Assembly: GCF_039534165.1 (NCBI RefSeq)
Contig: NZ_BAAAUX010000013.1
Coordinates: forward strand, 1 to 64,000
Length of the DNA: 64,000 bases
Direction: 5' to 3'
DNA from: Saccharopolyspora_D taberi
Lineage (GTDB): Bacteria > Actinomycetota > Actinomycetes > Mycobacteriales > Pseudonocardiaceae
The notes beneath the pieces were generated by a model. It did no database searches. It was not told the origin of the DNA and worked only from the letters and a program-made list of their open reading frames with translations. The position numbers and the translations under genes are program-made. Below, one piece after another: positions 34,252-42,764 of this stretch. Every line of letters begins with the position of its first letter. The first letter of the stretch is position 1.

Positions 34252-34298
34252 GTTAGCCGGACCGGGTTGCCGCGGGAGGCGGAACCCGGCCGAAACGC

Positions 34299-34332
34299 GC
34301 ATCGCCCCGGCCCGCGCGGGCCGGGGCGATGC
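34299..34332 (-). terminator. 34-bp perfect palindrome after the small secreted protein gene
   Basis: A 34-bp palindrome with 17-bp arms and no loop, GCATCGCCCCGGCCCGC and its complement, begins 12 bases after the stop of the small secreted protein gene on the minus strand. Confidence 0.75.
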
Positions 34333-34344
34333 AGGTGCTGGGCC

Positions 34345-34680
34345 TCAGGAGTCGCCGATCGGCTCTCCCTCACCACTCGGACGCGTCGTCGGCTGCGAGT
34401 CCGACTGGCTCTGCTGCGAGTCGTCCGACGACGTGCTCTCGCCCGAGCCGTCCTCGACGCTCGATGACGCCTTGCCGGGCTGGCTGCTGCCCTGCTGCCC
34501 GTCGCTCTGGCCCTCGCCCTGGCCCTCGCCCTGGCCTTCGCTCTGGCCCTCGCTCTGCGTCTTCGAGGAGTCGGACAGTCCCGGAATCGGCGGGGTGTCG
34601 GCGAAGGCGGTGCCTCCGGCCAACCCGATCCCAAGGGCGATGCTGGCTGCCACGGCCAGTCGAACTGCGGTTCGCGACAC
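34345..34680 (-). CDS. Small secreted Ser/Gln/Gly-rich protein in acetylation locus
   Basis: 111 residues. A clear Sec signal peptide (AVRLAVAASIALGIGLAGGT, cleavage after AFA) is followed by an acidic low-complexity mature part with EGQSEGQGEGQGEGQSDGQ repeats and Ser/Asp-rich stretches, probably disordered. The GTG start has AGGAGGAAACC in front, a strong ribosome site. It lies between the MBOAT and AlgJ-like genes on the same strand, with its own terminator. I know no family for it. It might be a wall-associated linker or an acetylation substrate; both are guesses. Confidence 0.75.
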   Translation of the reverse strand: MSRTAVRLAVAASIALGIGLAGGTAFADTPPIPGLSDSSKTQSEGQSEGQGEGQGEGQSDGQQGSSQPGKASSSVEDGSGESTSSDDSQQSQSDSQPTTRPSGEGEPIGDS

Positions 34681-34834
34681 GGTTTCCTCCTGATCAAATG
34701 GGGTGGAGCACTTGCACTTCGACCCTCGGACGCCCCGGCACCGACCGCATCCGAGACACGGCGATCTCCGCCGAACGAGATCACCCGATACCTCGAAGGT
34801 GCGTCGATCCGACCCGTTTCAGCGCTCGGAACGC

Positions 34835-36268
34835 TCAGAACTGGTAGTACAGGAAAGGGCTGAAAGACCCGGTGGCGACGAGAAGTCCCGAATAAGCCAG
34901 CCCGGCGGTCAGGACGCCGATCCGCAGGGCGTTCGCCGGGCGGGAGCGCACCGACTCCAGGAACGGGCCGGTGCCGGAGTTCGCCGGGAGGAACACCACG
35001 ACCAGGGCCAGCAGCAGGAAGACCAGGCGCTGGTTGGTCACCGAGGCGGCGACGATGTCGGTGAGCCCGGACAGGTCCGGCACCAGCATGTGGCCCAGCA
35101 TCGTGAACGCGGTGCCGAGGTCGGCCGCGCGGAAGAAGACCCAGCCGATCACCACCAGCACCAGCGTCAGCGCGCGCCTTCCGATCCACGCCGCGCGCGC
35201 GGCCGGGGCGCGGTCCAGACCGAAAGCGCGCTCGATCACCAGCAGCAGCCCGTGGAACAGGCCCCACACCAGGTAGGTCCACGCCGCGCCGTGCCAGAAA
35301 CCGGTCAGCACGAAGATGATCGCCAGGTTGACGTAGGTGCGCGCCACGCCGCGGCGGTTGCCGCCGAGCGGGATGTAGACGTAGTCGCGGAACCACCGCG
35401 ACAGCGACATGTGCCAGCGCCGCCAGAACTCCGTCACCGTCACCGCCGAGTACGGGCGGGCGAAGTTCTCCGGCAGCCGGAAGCCCAGCATCCGGCCCAG
35501 GCCGATGGCCATGTCCGAGTAGCCGGAGAAGTCGAAGTACAGCTGCATCGCGTAGCCGATCGCCCCGAGCCAGGCGATCGCGAACGTCATGTCCTCGGCC
35601 GGGGTCGCGAACGCGGTGTCGACCATCGGCGACAGCGTGTCGGCGATGACGACCTTCTTCGTCAGCCCCCAGGCGAACCGCGGGAACCCGGCGGCGATGT
35701 CGTCGAGCCGGTGCGTGCGCTCCTGCGGCAGCTGGTCGGCGATCTCCCGGTACCGCACGATCGGACCGGCCACCAGCTGCGGGAACATCGCGATGTAGGT
35801 GACGAACGAGACCGGGTCGCGCAGCGCGGGGCGTTCACCTCGGTAGATGTCCACCACGTAGGAGATGTGGTGGAAGGTGTAGAACGAGATCCCGATCGGC
35901 AGCGCGAGGTGCAGCACCGGGAAGTCCCCGCCGAACCAGCTCGACAGCACCGCCAGCTGCTCGGTGGCGAAGCCCGCGTACTTCCACACCGCCAGGATCA
36001 GCAGGTTGAACGACACCGCGCCGATCAGCACCAGCCTGCGCCGGTCGCGGTTCCGGCCCCACTCGTCGGGTTCGAGGTACCGCCCGGCCACGAAGTTCAC
36101 CACGACGCAGGCCAGCAGCAGCAACGTCGTGCCGCCCGCCCCGCTGGCGTAGAAGACCAGGCTGGCCACCGCGATCACCGCGTTGCGCCCGCTGCGGGGT
36201 GCGATCAGCACGGCCGCGAGCACGACCGGCAGGAAGTACCACAGGAACAGCGGGCTTGCGAAGGACAT
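34835..36268 (-). CDS. MBOAT-family O-acyltransferase (AlgI-like)
   Basis: 477 residues with some ten or more transmembrane helices. AlgI-type marks: LPIGISFYTFHHISYVVD, FPQLVAGPIVRYREI, MQLYFDFSGYSDMAIGLGRM, TEFWRRWHMSLSRWFRDY and the catalytic His in LTGFWHGAAWTYLVWG. It moves acetyl groups across the membrane for polysaccharide O-acetylation, with the AlgJ/AlgX-like partner encoded downstream. The ATG at 36268 begins the conserved MSFASPLFLWYFLPV; longer readings add Arg-rich sequence. It diverges from the scramblase-like gene. Confidence 0.93.
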   Translation of the reverse strand: MSFASPLFLWYFLPVVLAAVLIAPRSGRNAVIAVASLVFYASGAGGTTLLLLACVVVNFVAGRYLEPDEWGRNRDRRRLVLIGAVSFNLLILAVWKYAGFATEQLAVLSSWFGGDFPVLHLALPIGISFYTFHHISYVVDIYRGERPALRDPVSFVTYIAMFPQLVAGPIVRYREIADQLPQERTHRLDDIAAGFPRFAWGLTKKVVIADTLSPMVDTAFATPAEDMTFAIAWLGAIGYAMQLYFDFSGYSDMAIGLGRMLGFRLPENFARPYSAVTVTEFWRRWHMSLSRWFRDYVYIPLGGNRRGVARTYVNLAIIFVLTGFWHGAAWTYLVWGLFHGLLLVIERAFGLDRAPAARAAWIGRRALTLVLVVIGWVFFRAADLGTAFTMLGHMLVPDLSGLTDIVAASVTNQRLVFLLLALVVVFLPANSGTGPFLESVRSRPANALRIGVLTAGLAYSGLLVATGSFSPFLYYQF

Positions 36269-36395
36269 GGTGGGCCTCGGGGTTCGGGAGGCCCCGGCCT
36301 CCCTCCTTGCACTGCGGATGACTCTATCCGAGCCGGATTCACGATCAGTGCGGAATGCTGCGGCCAAACCTCGGACAGCCGCCCGGTCGATCGCT

Positions 36396-36401
36396 TAGCC
36401 T
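36396..36401 (+). promoter_or_regulatory. -10 element of a leaderless transcript
   Basis: TAGCCT ends 7 bases before the ATG at 36409, with no ribosome site between. Confidence 0.5.
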
Positions 36402-36408
36402 GACCGCC

Positions 36409-37236
36409 ATGAACGCCCCGCCCCCGCCCGGCTGGTATCCCGACCAGGCAGATCCGCGGTACGTGCGCTGGTGGGACGGCAGGCAGTGGACGCAGCAGGT
36501 GCAGCCCGCCCGGCCGCCGCAGCAGCGCCCCGCGCCGCCGCAGAACGACGCGTCCGCGATCGAGCTGGCCCTCGGTGGCACCGGCGACGCCGCCTCGGTG
36601 CGGGACCAGGTGCAGCGGCACGCGGGCGGCCCCGCCGGAGGCGGCGGCGGGACGCTGTTCAGCGAGCCGGTCCTGGTGATCAACCAGCAGGCCAAGCTGG
36701 TCGAGATCTCCAACGAGTTCGGCATCTTCGACCAGCACGGCAGGCAGCTGGGCAGCTGCGTCCAGTACGGGCAGAACGCCGCGCAGAAGGCGTTCCGGTT
36801 CCTCAGCAAGGCCGACAGCCTGCTGACGGTCAAGCTCCAGATCAAGGACGCGCACGGCAACCCGGTGCTGCTGCTGCACCGGCCCGCCGCGACGATGTTC
36901 AAGCCCGCGATCCACGTCCAGCGCCCGGACGGCGCCGAGATCGGCACCATCAAGCTGGCCAACTTCTGGGGCAAGGCCCGGCTGAACTTCGAGGTCGGCG
37001 GCCAGGTCTGCGGCGCGATGATCGCCGAGAACCTGCGCGGCTGGGACCTGCGCCTGGTCGACCACCAGGAGCAGCAGATCGGCCAGATCTCCAAGAGCTG
37101 GGAGGGTCTGGCCAAGGCCGTGTTCACCACGGCCGACAACTACGTCCTGCAGATCTTCCGCCCGCTCCAGGATCCGCTGCTGTCGATGGTCATCGCCTCG
37201 GCCATGGCCTTCGACACCGCTTTCAAGCAGCGGTAG
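36409..37236 (+). CDS. DUF2510 / phospholipid scramblase-related protein
   Basis: 275 residues. The N-terminal DUF2510 motif PPGWYPDQADPRYVRWWDG is followed by a Pro/Gln-rich linker and a scramblase/LURP-one-like beta-barrel domain (LFSEPVLVINQQAKLVEISN, then YGQNAAQKAFRFLSK and NLRGWDLRLVDHQ). In bacteria these proteins are small membrane-associated factors of unknown role; lipid scrambling is not shown for them. The ATG at 36409 is supported by the leaderless -10 and by DUF2510 at the start. It ends 3 bp before the rlmB stop on the other strand. Confidence 0.88.
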   Translation: MNAPPPPGWYPDQADPRYVRWWDGRQWTQQVQPARPPQQRPAPPQNDASAIELALGGTGDAASVRDQVQRHAGGPAGGGGGTLFSEPVLVINQQAKLVEISNEFGIFDQHGRQLGSCVQYGQNAAQKAFRFLSKADSLLTVKLQIKDAHGNPVLLLHRPAATMFKPAIHVQRPDGAEIGTIKLANFWGKARLNFEVGGQVCGAMIAENLRGWDLRLVDHQEQQIGQISKSWEGLAKAVFTTADNYVLQIFRPLQDPLLSMVIASAMAFDTAFKQR

Positions 37237-37239
37237 GTG

Positions 37240-38199
37240 TCAGCGCTGCCGTCGCCTGCGGGCTACTTCTGACAGCACTACGCCCGCGGCGACCGAAGCG
37301 TTGAGGGACTCGACGCTGCCCGCCATCGGGATCGACACCGTCTGGTCGCAGGTCTCGCGGACCAGCCGCGACAGACCGCGCCCCTCCGAGCCGACCACCA
37401 CGACCAGCGGCCCGGTCGCCAGGTCCAGCTCGTCGGAGGTGATGTCGGAGTCCGCGTCCAGCCCGACGACCATCAGGCCCTCGGCCTTGAGGTCCTTGAG
37501 CGTGCGGGTCAGGTTGACCACGCGCGCCACCGGCAGCTGCGCCGCCGTGCCCGCGCTGGTGCGCCAGGCGACCGCGGTCAGCCCCGCGCTGCGGCGCTGC
37601 GGCACGATCACGCCGTGCGCGCCGAAGGCCGCCGCGGAGCGGATCACCGCGCCGAGGTTGCGCGGGTCGGTGACCCCGTCCAGCGCGACGATCAGCGGCG
37701 GCATCCCGGAGTCGTGGGCCGCGGTCAGCACGTCGTCTGGGTGCGCGTACTCGTAGGCGGGCACCTGGAGCGCGAGGCCCTGGTGCAGCGCCCCGCCGGT
37801 CATCCGGTCCAGCTCGCTGCGCTGCACCTCGATCACCGAGATGCCCCGCATGCCCGCGTCCCGGACCGCTTCGGTGACCCGGTCGTCGGCGTCGATGCCC
37901 TGCGCGACGTACAGGCCGGTCGCGGGCACGCCCGCGCGGACGCACTCGGCGACCGGGTTGCGCCCGGCGATCAGCTCCGGCCCCTCGGCCTTCTTGTCCC
38001 GCTGCCGCTGGCGCTGCTGCTCGGCCTTGGCCTTGGCGTCGGCGCGCCGCTTCGCCGGGTGGCTCACCCGGTCCTTGGCCTTCGGCGTCGGCCCCTTGCC
38101 TTCCAGGCCGCGGCGCCGCTGGCCGCCGGAGCCGACCACCATGCCCTTCTTGGTGCCCGGCTTGCGCATCGCGCCACGGCGCCGGTCGTTGCCTGCCAC
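37240..38199 (-). CDS. rlmB: 23S rRNA (guanosine-2'-O-)-methyltransferase, RlmB/TrmH family
   Basis: 319 residues. A basic N-terminal extension of about 70 residues (typical of actinobacterial members) is followed by a substrate-binding domain (ELIAGRNPVAECVRAG) and a SPOUT methyltransferase. The SPOUT motifs are DGVTDPRNLGAVIRSAAAFG, VVGSEGRGLSRLV and IPMAGSVESLNASVA, the trefoil-knot SAM site. It methylates the ribosomal RNA; the exact nucleotide, G2251 in E. coli, is assumed. The GTG start has AAAGGAG upstream. It follows cysS in the same order as in mycobacteria. Confidence 0.93.
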   Translation of the reverse strand: MAGNDRRRGAMRKPGTKKGMVVGSGGQRRRGLEGKGPTPKAKDRVSHPAKRRADAKAKAEQQRQRQRDKKAEGPELIAGRNPVAECVRAGVPATGLYVAQGIDADDRVTEAVRDAGMRGISVIEVQRSELDRMTGGALHQGLALQVPAYEYAHPDDVLTAAHDSGMPPLIVALDGVTDPRNLGAVIRSAAAFGAHGVIVPQRRSAGLTAVAWRTSAGTAAQLPVARVVNLTRTLKDLKAEGLMVVGLDADSDITSDELDLATGPLVVVVGSEGRGLSRLVRETCDQTVSIPMAGSVESLNASVAAGVVLSEVARRRRQR

Positions 38200-38237
38200 T
38201 GAGAGCTCCTTTCACCTGAGCGAAGCCCATCGCGCGT

Positions 38238-38267
38238 GGGTGGTCACCGGCGAACCGGTGACCACCC
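38238..38267 (-). terminator. Hairpin between cysS and rlmB
   Basis: A perfect 13-bp stem GGGTGGTCACCGG / CCGGTGACCACCC around CGAA in the 100-bp spacer. It may end or attenuate the cysS message before rlmB. Confidence 0.6.
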
Positions 38268-38299
38268 GAGCAACGTCATCGCACTGCGGTTCCCCGCGC

Positions 38300-39694
38300 T
38301 TACTCGTCCTTCAATGTCCACATCGGACCGTCGGGGGTGTCCTCGACGGCGATGCCGCACGCCTGCAACCGGTCGCGGACCGCGTCGGCGGTGGCGAAGT
38401 CGCGCTCCGCGCGGGCCTGCTTGCGCTGCTCCAGCAGGCCCTCCACCAGCCCGGCCAGCGCGTGCCGCGCGGCGTCGTCGGCACCGCGGGCCTCGCCCCA
38501 GGTCTCCGACAGCGGGTCCAGCCCGAGCACACCGGTCATCGTCCGGACCGACGCCGCGGCCCGGTTGGCCGCCTCGTCGTCACCCGCGTCCAGGGCCGCG
38601 TTGCCCTCGCGGATCACGTTGTGCACGGCCGCGATCGCCTGCGGCGTCGACAGGTCGTCGTCCATCGCCGCGGTGAACTCCGCGCACACCGGGCCGTGCC
38701 CGACCGCACCGGTGCGCTGGGCGATCCGGCGCACGAACGAGTCGATCCGCCGGTAGGCGGTGATCGCCTCGGCCAGCGCGGGCTCGGAGTACTCGATCGT
38801 GGACCGGTAGTGCGGCGCGACCAGGTAGTAGCGCAGCTCCGGCGCGGCGGCCCGGTCCAGCACCGCCGGGATCGAGACCGTGTTGCCCAGCGACTTCGAC
38901 ATCTTCTCGCCCGCCATGGTCACCCAGGCGTTGTGCATCCAGTACCTGGCGAACCCGTCGCCCGCGGCGTTGGACTGGGCGAGTTCGTTCTCGTGGTGCG
39001 GGAAGACCAGGTCCAGTCCCCCGCCGTGGATGTCGAACTCGCCGCCCAGGTAGTAGGTCGCCATGGCCGAGCACTCCAGGTGCCAGCCGGGGCGGCCGTC
39101 GCCCCACGGCGTCGGCCAGCTCGGCTCGCCGGGCTTGGCCGACTTCCACAGCGTGAAGTCGCGCGGATCGCGCTTGCCGCCCGCCAGCGACTCGCCCTGC
39201 TGGACCTCGTCGAGCCGCTGCCCGGAGAGCTTGCCGTAGTGGTCGAGGTACGACGGGACCGAGAAGTAGACGTCCCCGCCCGCGGCGTAGGCGTGCCCCT
39301 TGTCGATCAGCCGCTGCATCAGCTCGACCATCTGCGTGATGTGCCCGGTTGCCCGGGGCAGCGCCGAAGGCGGAAGGCAGCCGAGGCGGTCGAAGGCGTC
39401 CTCGAACGCGCGCTCGTGCTTGGTGGCCCACTCCCACCACGGCCTGCCGTTCTCGGCGGCCTTGGTCAGGATCTTGTCGTCGATGTCGGTGACGTTGCGC
39501 ACGAGCCGGACGTCGTAGCCGTTGTGGACGAGCCAGCGGCGGAGCACGTCGAAGTTCAGCCCGCCGCGGACGTGCCCGATGTGCGGCACGCCCTGCACCG
39601 TCGCACCACACACGTAGATCGACGCCACTCCGGCCGTGCGCGGGTGGAATTCGCGCATCGTGCGGGTCGCTGTGTCATGGAGGTGCAGGCTCAC
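38300..39694 (-). CDS. cysS: Cysteinyl-tRNA synthetase
   Basis: 464 residues of a class I aminoacyl-tRNA synthetase. The zinc Cys in YVCGATVQGVPHIGHVRG comes with the HIGH motif; zinc ligands continue in HLECSAMA and FPHHENELAQS; the KMSKS loop is GEKMSKSLGN. The C-terminal anticodon domain ends in the usual VEDTPDGPMWTL. The GTG at 39694 is taken as the start since SLHLHDTATRTMREF is the conserved N-terminus. It belongs to the conserved block with rlmB and ispDF-carD. It charges tRNA-Cys in the cytoplasm. Confidence 0.96.
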   Translation of the reverse strand: MSLHLHDTATRTMREFHPRTAGVASIYVCGATVQGVPHIGHVRGGLNFDVLRRWLVHNGYDVRLVRNVTDIDDKILTKAAENGRPWWEWATKHERAFEDAFDRLGCLPPSALPRATGHITQMVELMQRLIDKGHAYAAGGDVYFSVPSYLDHYGKLSGQRLDEVQQGESLAGGKRDPRDFTLWKSAKPGEPSWPTPWGDGRPGWHLECSAMATYYLGGEFDIHGGGLDLVFPHHENELAQSNAAGDGFARYWMHNAWVTMAGEKMSKSLGNTVSIPAVLDRAAAPELRYYLVAPHYRSTIEYSEPALAEAITAYRRIDSFVRRIAQRTGAVGHGPVCAEFTAAMDDDLSTPQAIAAVHNVIREGNAALDAGDDEAANRAAASVRTMTGVLGLDPLSETWGEARGADDAARHALAGLVEGLLEQRKQARAERDFATADAVRDRLQACGIAVEDTPDGPMWTLKDE

Positions 39695-39803
39695 GCCCCC
39701 GATGGTACGGGGACGCCCCAACCCCCAACCACGACAGGGGCGGGTGAGTCAAGACCGCTGAGCTTTAAGGACCGCACAGCCCCGCCGAGTGCGGGAGCGG
39801 CGG

Positions 39804-40487
39804 CTACGACCGGTGCGCCGCGACGGCCGACAGCAGCGCGTCCGGCCGCTGCGCGGTCGGGGCGGGATCGACGATCGCGACCCGGCAACCGACCTCGGCG
39901 GCCCCGCCGTCGGCCTCCTCGCTGTCCCCGACCATCAGCGCCTCCGCCGGGTCGACGCCGACCCGCTCGGCGGCCCGCAGGAACAGCTTCGGATCGGGTT
40001 TGATCACGCCCTCCAGGTAGGACAGCAGGAACTCGTCGACCAGGTCGCGCACCCCGAGCCGCTCGAAAGCCGGGCGGATGTCGAAGGCGATGTTGCTGAT
40101 CACGGCGATCTTGACGCCCGCGCCGCGCAGCTCGCGCAGCACCTCGGCGGTGTCCGGGTACGGGGTCCAGCAGCCCGGGTCGATCAGCCTGCCGTACAGC
40201 GACTCGGCCTGCTCCGGGACCGCGACCCCGCTCTGCCGCAGGACCTCCAGGTACACCTTCCGGTGCAGCTCGGGTTCGAGGTCCCGGTTCTCCCAGGCGT
40301 GCTGGTACTCCGCGGTGAGCTCGGCGACCTGGCCGACCGGCGCGGTCATCCGCCGCATCAGCTCGGCCTGCGCCTCCAGGTCGAACGGAACCCCGTCCTG
40401 GTCGGTGATCCCGGTGAGCCAGGACTCGTCCTGCTCCAGCCGGAACAGCGTGCCCGAGAAGTCGAAGAACACCGCGCGCAAGGTCAC
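39804..40487 (-). CDS. HAD-superfamily hydrolase
   Basis: 227 residues. The HAD core: motif I VFFDFSGTLF, motif II VAVISNIAF-like (KIAVISNIAFD), motif III Lys in GVIKPDPKLFL and motif IV MVGDSEEADG. The usual second Asp of motif I (DxDGT) is Ser here, so normal phosphatase catalysis is doubtful; dehalogenase- or phosphonatase-like members also vary at this position. The GTG start lies 7 bases after TACGGT, consistent with a leaderless message. The substrate is unknown. Confidence 0.88.
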   Translation of the reverse strand: MTLRAVFFDFSGTLFRLEQDESWLTGITDQDGVPFDLEAQAELMRRMTAPVGQVAELTAEYQHAWENRDLEPELHRKVYLEVLRQSGVAVPEQAESLYGRLIDPGCWTPYPDTAEVLRELRGAGVKIAVISNIAFDIRPAFERLGVRDLVDEFLLSYLEGVIKPDPKLFLRAAERVGVDPAEALMVGDSEEADGGAAEVGCRVAIVDPAPTAQRPDALLSAVAAHRS

Positions 40488-40545
40488 GTCCGCAACCGTA
40501 GGCGGCCGGCCCCCGGACCGGCAGGCTCCTGAGGCGGAGAACACC

Positions 40546-40746
40546 TCAGCAGCGCCGCGTCTCCTGCCTGCGCATCGGGGCGACGATGCTCACCACGCAA
40601 CCCAGTGCGCTCGCCCAGAGCAGGACCACCGCCGCCGCCAGGCCGATGTTGGTCCCGCCCGACCACAGGAGCCAACTGCACGGCCACACCACCGCCGGCT
40701 GCCCCACGAGCAGTCGACGCACCCACCGATACCGCTCGATCACCAT
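40546..40746 (-). CDS. Small two-helix membrane protein
   Basis: 66 residues with a basic start (MVIERYRWVRRLLVG) and two hydrophobic segments (PAVVWPCSWLLW and LAAAVVLLWASALGCVVSIV), ending in an Arg-rich tail. It fills the gap between ispF and the HAD gene. No ribosome site is clear, so translation is unproven. I know no family. Confidence 0.5.
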   Translation of the reverse strand: MVIERYRWVRRLLVGQPAVVWPCSWLLWSGGTNIGLAAAVVLLWASALGCVVSIVAPMRRQETRRC

Positions 40747-40831
40747 GTGTCGAGCATGGCGCGCGGAAGGGGTGCGCGCCTAGGGCCGCACCCCTGAGCT
40801 TTCCCTGACTTCGCCCCTTGGTACCAGCGCG

Positions 40832-41308
40832 TTAACTCTCGATGGGGAACACCAGGGCGGTCGCGACCGCGGCGATGCCCTCACCGCGACCGGTCAGCCC
40901 GAGCCCGTCGCTCGTCGTCCCGGACACCGACACCGGCGCGCCGACCACCTCCGAGAGCACCCGCTGCGCCTCCTCCCGGCGCTTGCCGATCCGCGGGTGG
41001 TTGCCCACCACCTGGACGGTCGCGTTGCCGATCCCGAACCCGGCCGCGGTGACCCTGGCCCGGACCTCGGCGAGCAGCTCGGCGCCGTGCGCGCCGGTCC
41101 AGCGCGGATCACCGGTGCCGAACACCGCTCCGAGATCGCCCAGCCCGGCCGCCGACAGCAGCGCGTCGCACAGCGCGTGCGAGGCGACGTCGCCGTCGGA
41201 GTGACCGGAGCAGCCGTCCTCGCCCGGCCACAGCAGCCCGGCGATCCAGCACTCGCGGCCGGCCTCCACCGGGTGCACGTCGACGCCCTGGCCGATCCTG
41301 GGGATCAC
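40832..41308 (-). CDS. ispF: 2-C-methyl-D-erythritol 2,4-cyclodiphosphate synthase
   Basis: A 158-residue enzyme of the MEP isoprenoid pathway that cyclises CDP-ME 2-phosphate with loss of CMP. The metal site is visible in RIGQGVDVHPV (Asp-x-His) and in GHSDGDVASHALCDALLSA; GNATVQVVGNHPRIG and the C-terminal TSDGLGLTGRGEGI complete the family pattern. The GTG start overlaps the ispD stop by four bases (GTGA), so ispD and ispF are coupled. Confidence 0.96.
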   Translation of the reverse strand: MIPRIGQGVDVHPVEAGRECWIAGLLWPGEDGCSGHSDGDVASHALCDALLSAAGLGDLGAVFGTGDPRWTGAHGAELLAEVRARVTAAGFGIGNATVQVVGNHPRIGKRREEAQRVLSEVVGAPVSVSGTTSDGLGLTGRGEGIAAVATALVFPIES

Positions 41309-41979
41309 GCGAGCACCGCCTCGGCCACGGCGAGGTCGAACGCCGTCGTGATCTTCAACGCGTGCGGGTGCCCGGGCACCGTGCTCACCTTCCCCCCGAT
41401 GCGCTCGACCAGTCCGGCGTCGTCGGTCGCGGCGTCCCCCGCCGCCGCGTACGCCTCGCGGAGCACCTCGATCGCGAAGCCCTGGGGCGTCTGGACGCTG
41501 CGCAGCTGCGACCGGTCGACCGTCGCGGTCACCGCGCCGGAGGCGTCGACCTGCTTGACGGTGTCGGAAACGGGCAGGACCGGGATGACGGCCGGAGCGC
41601 CGTCCTCGATCGCGCGCACGACGTCGCGGATGACCGACACCGGGGTGAACGCGCGTGCGGCGTCGTGCACCAGCACGGCGTCCAGGTCGGGGGCGATCCG
41701 CTCCGCCTCGGCGAGCGCGATGCGGACGGAGTCGGTCCGTTCCGCTCCTCCGGGCACCACGTGCACGAAGGACCGCAACGGCGCCAGCTCCGCCTCGACG
41801 GTGCTCACCTCGTCGACGGGCGCCGCCACCACGACGTACTGCACGCGGCCGGAGTCCACCAGACCCCGGACCGCGCGCAACAACAACGACTCGCCGGCCA
41901 CTTCGACCAGCGCTTTGGGCCTCCCGGCACCCAACCGCACCCCGCGGCCGGCCGCGGGAACGAGTGCGACGACGTTCAC
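41305..41979 (-). CDS. ispD: 2-C-methyl-D-erythritol 4-phosphate cytidylyltransferase
   Basis: 224 residues. The CTP-binding loop is ALVPAAGRGVRLGAGRPKAL; VLVHDAARAFTPVSVI and VQTPQGFAIEVLREAY follow, then the final HPHALKITTAFDLAVAE. It joins CTP to methylerythritol phosphate in the MEP pathway. The GTG start lies 20 bp after the carD stop, and the gene overlaps ispF. Confidence 0.96.
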   Translation of the reverse strand: MNVVALVPAAGRGVRLGAGRPKALVEVAGESLLLRAVRGLVDSGRVQYVVVAAPVDEVSTVEAELAPLRSFVHVVPGGAERTDSVRIALAEAERIAPDLDAVLVHDAARAFTPVSVIRDVVRAIEDGAPAVIPVLPVSDTVKQVDASGAVTATVDRSQLRSVQTPQGFAIEVLREAYAAAGDAATDDAGLVERIGGKVSTVPGHPHALKITTAFDLAVAEAVLA

Positions 41980-41999
41980 GCCAGGCAGGTCCGTCTTGC

Positions 42000-42488
42000 T
42001 CAGACCGCTGTGGCGAGGACTTCGTCCAGCAGGCTCTCCGCCTTGCCCTCGTCAGTCCCCTCGGCCAGCGCGAGCTCGCTGACCAGTATCTGACGAGCCT
42101 TCGCCAGCATGCGCTTCTCGCCTGCGGACAGGCCACGATCCTTTTCGCGTCGCCAGAGGTCGCGCACCACTTCGGCCACCTTGTTCACATCGCCGGAGGC
42201 GAGCTTCTCGAGGTTGGCCTTGTACCGCCGGGACCAGTTCGTTGGTTCCTCGGTGTGGGGGGCGCGCAGGACATCGAAGACCCGGTCGAGACCCTCCTGA
42301 CCGACGACGTCCCGGACACCGACGATCTCGGCGTTGTCGGCGGGAACGCGGACGGTCAGATCGCCCTGCGCGACCTTGAGGACGAGGTACTGCTTCTCCT
42401 CGCCCTTGATCACACGAGTCTCGATTGCTTCGATGAGTGCGGCACCGTGATGCGGGTAGACGACGGTCTCTCCGACCTTGAAAACCAT
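42000..42488 (-). CDS. carD: CarD-family RNA polymerase-binding regulator
   Basis: 162 residues, the size of mycobacterial CarD. The N-terminal RNAP-binding (Tudor-like) domain starts MVFKVGETVVYPHHGAA; the C-terminal helical DNA-binding domain includes NWSRRYKANLEKLASGD and the conserved Trp in VVRDLWRREKDRGLS. It binds the RNAP beta subunit and stabilises open promoter complexes, notably for rRNA. It is first of the carD-ispD-ispF unit and diverges from lpqE. Confidence 0.97.
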   Translation of the reverse strand: MVFKVGETVVYPHHGAALIEAIETRVIKGEEKQYLVLKVAQGDLTVRVPADNAEIVGVRDVVGQEGLDRVFDVLRAPHTEEPTNWSRRYKANLEKLASGDVNKVAEVVRDLWRREKDRGLSAGEKRMLAKARQILVSELALAEGTDEGKAESLLDEVLATAV

Positions 42489-42764
42489 GTGTCCTCTGCC
42501 CCTTTCGCTATGCCCAGTTTAACACGGGCCACAACCCGCCCTCGACCGCCTCTCATCCGTAATCGCAGGTCAGACCGTGGACGGGGGTTGACAAACGACA
42601 ACCGGCCGTGCAAGGCACACACTTTCGAGACCATCGAATGATCCATTGTGGACAAACCGGGAAGATCATCCGCGGCGGACCGCGGAGGGGCCACGGGCCG
42701 CCCGCGCACGCGGGGGATTAAGCTCCTTCCCGGTTGTCCGGCAATCAGGAAGGACGCTGCAACC

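Noticed and set aside
31386..36268. Insertion sequence or prophage near the composite repeat
   Set aside because: No transposase, integrase or target-site duplication was seen anywhere in the window; the repeat elements contain no gene.
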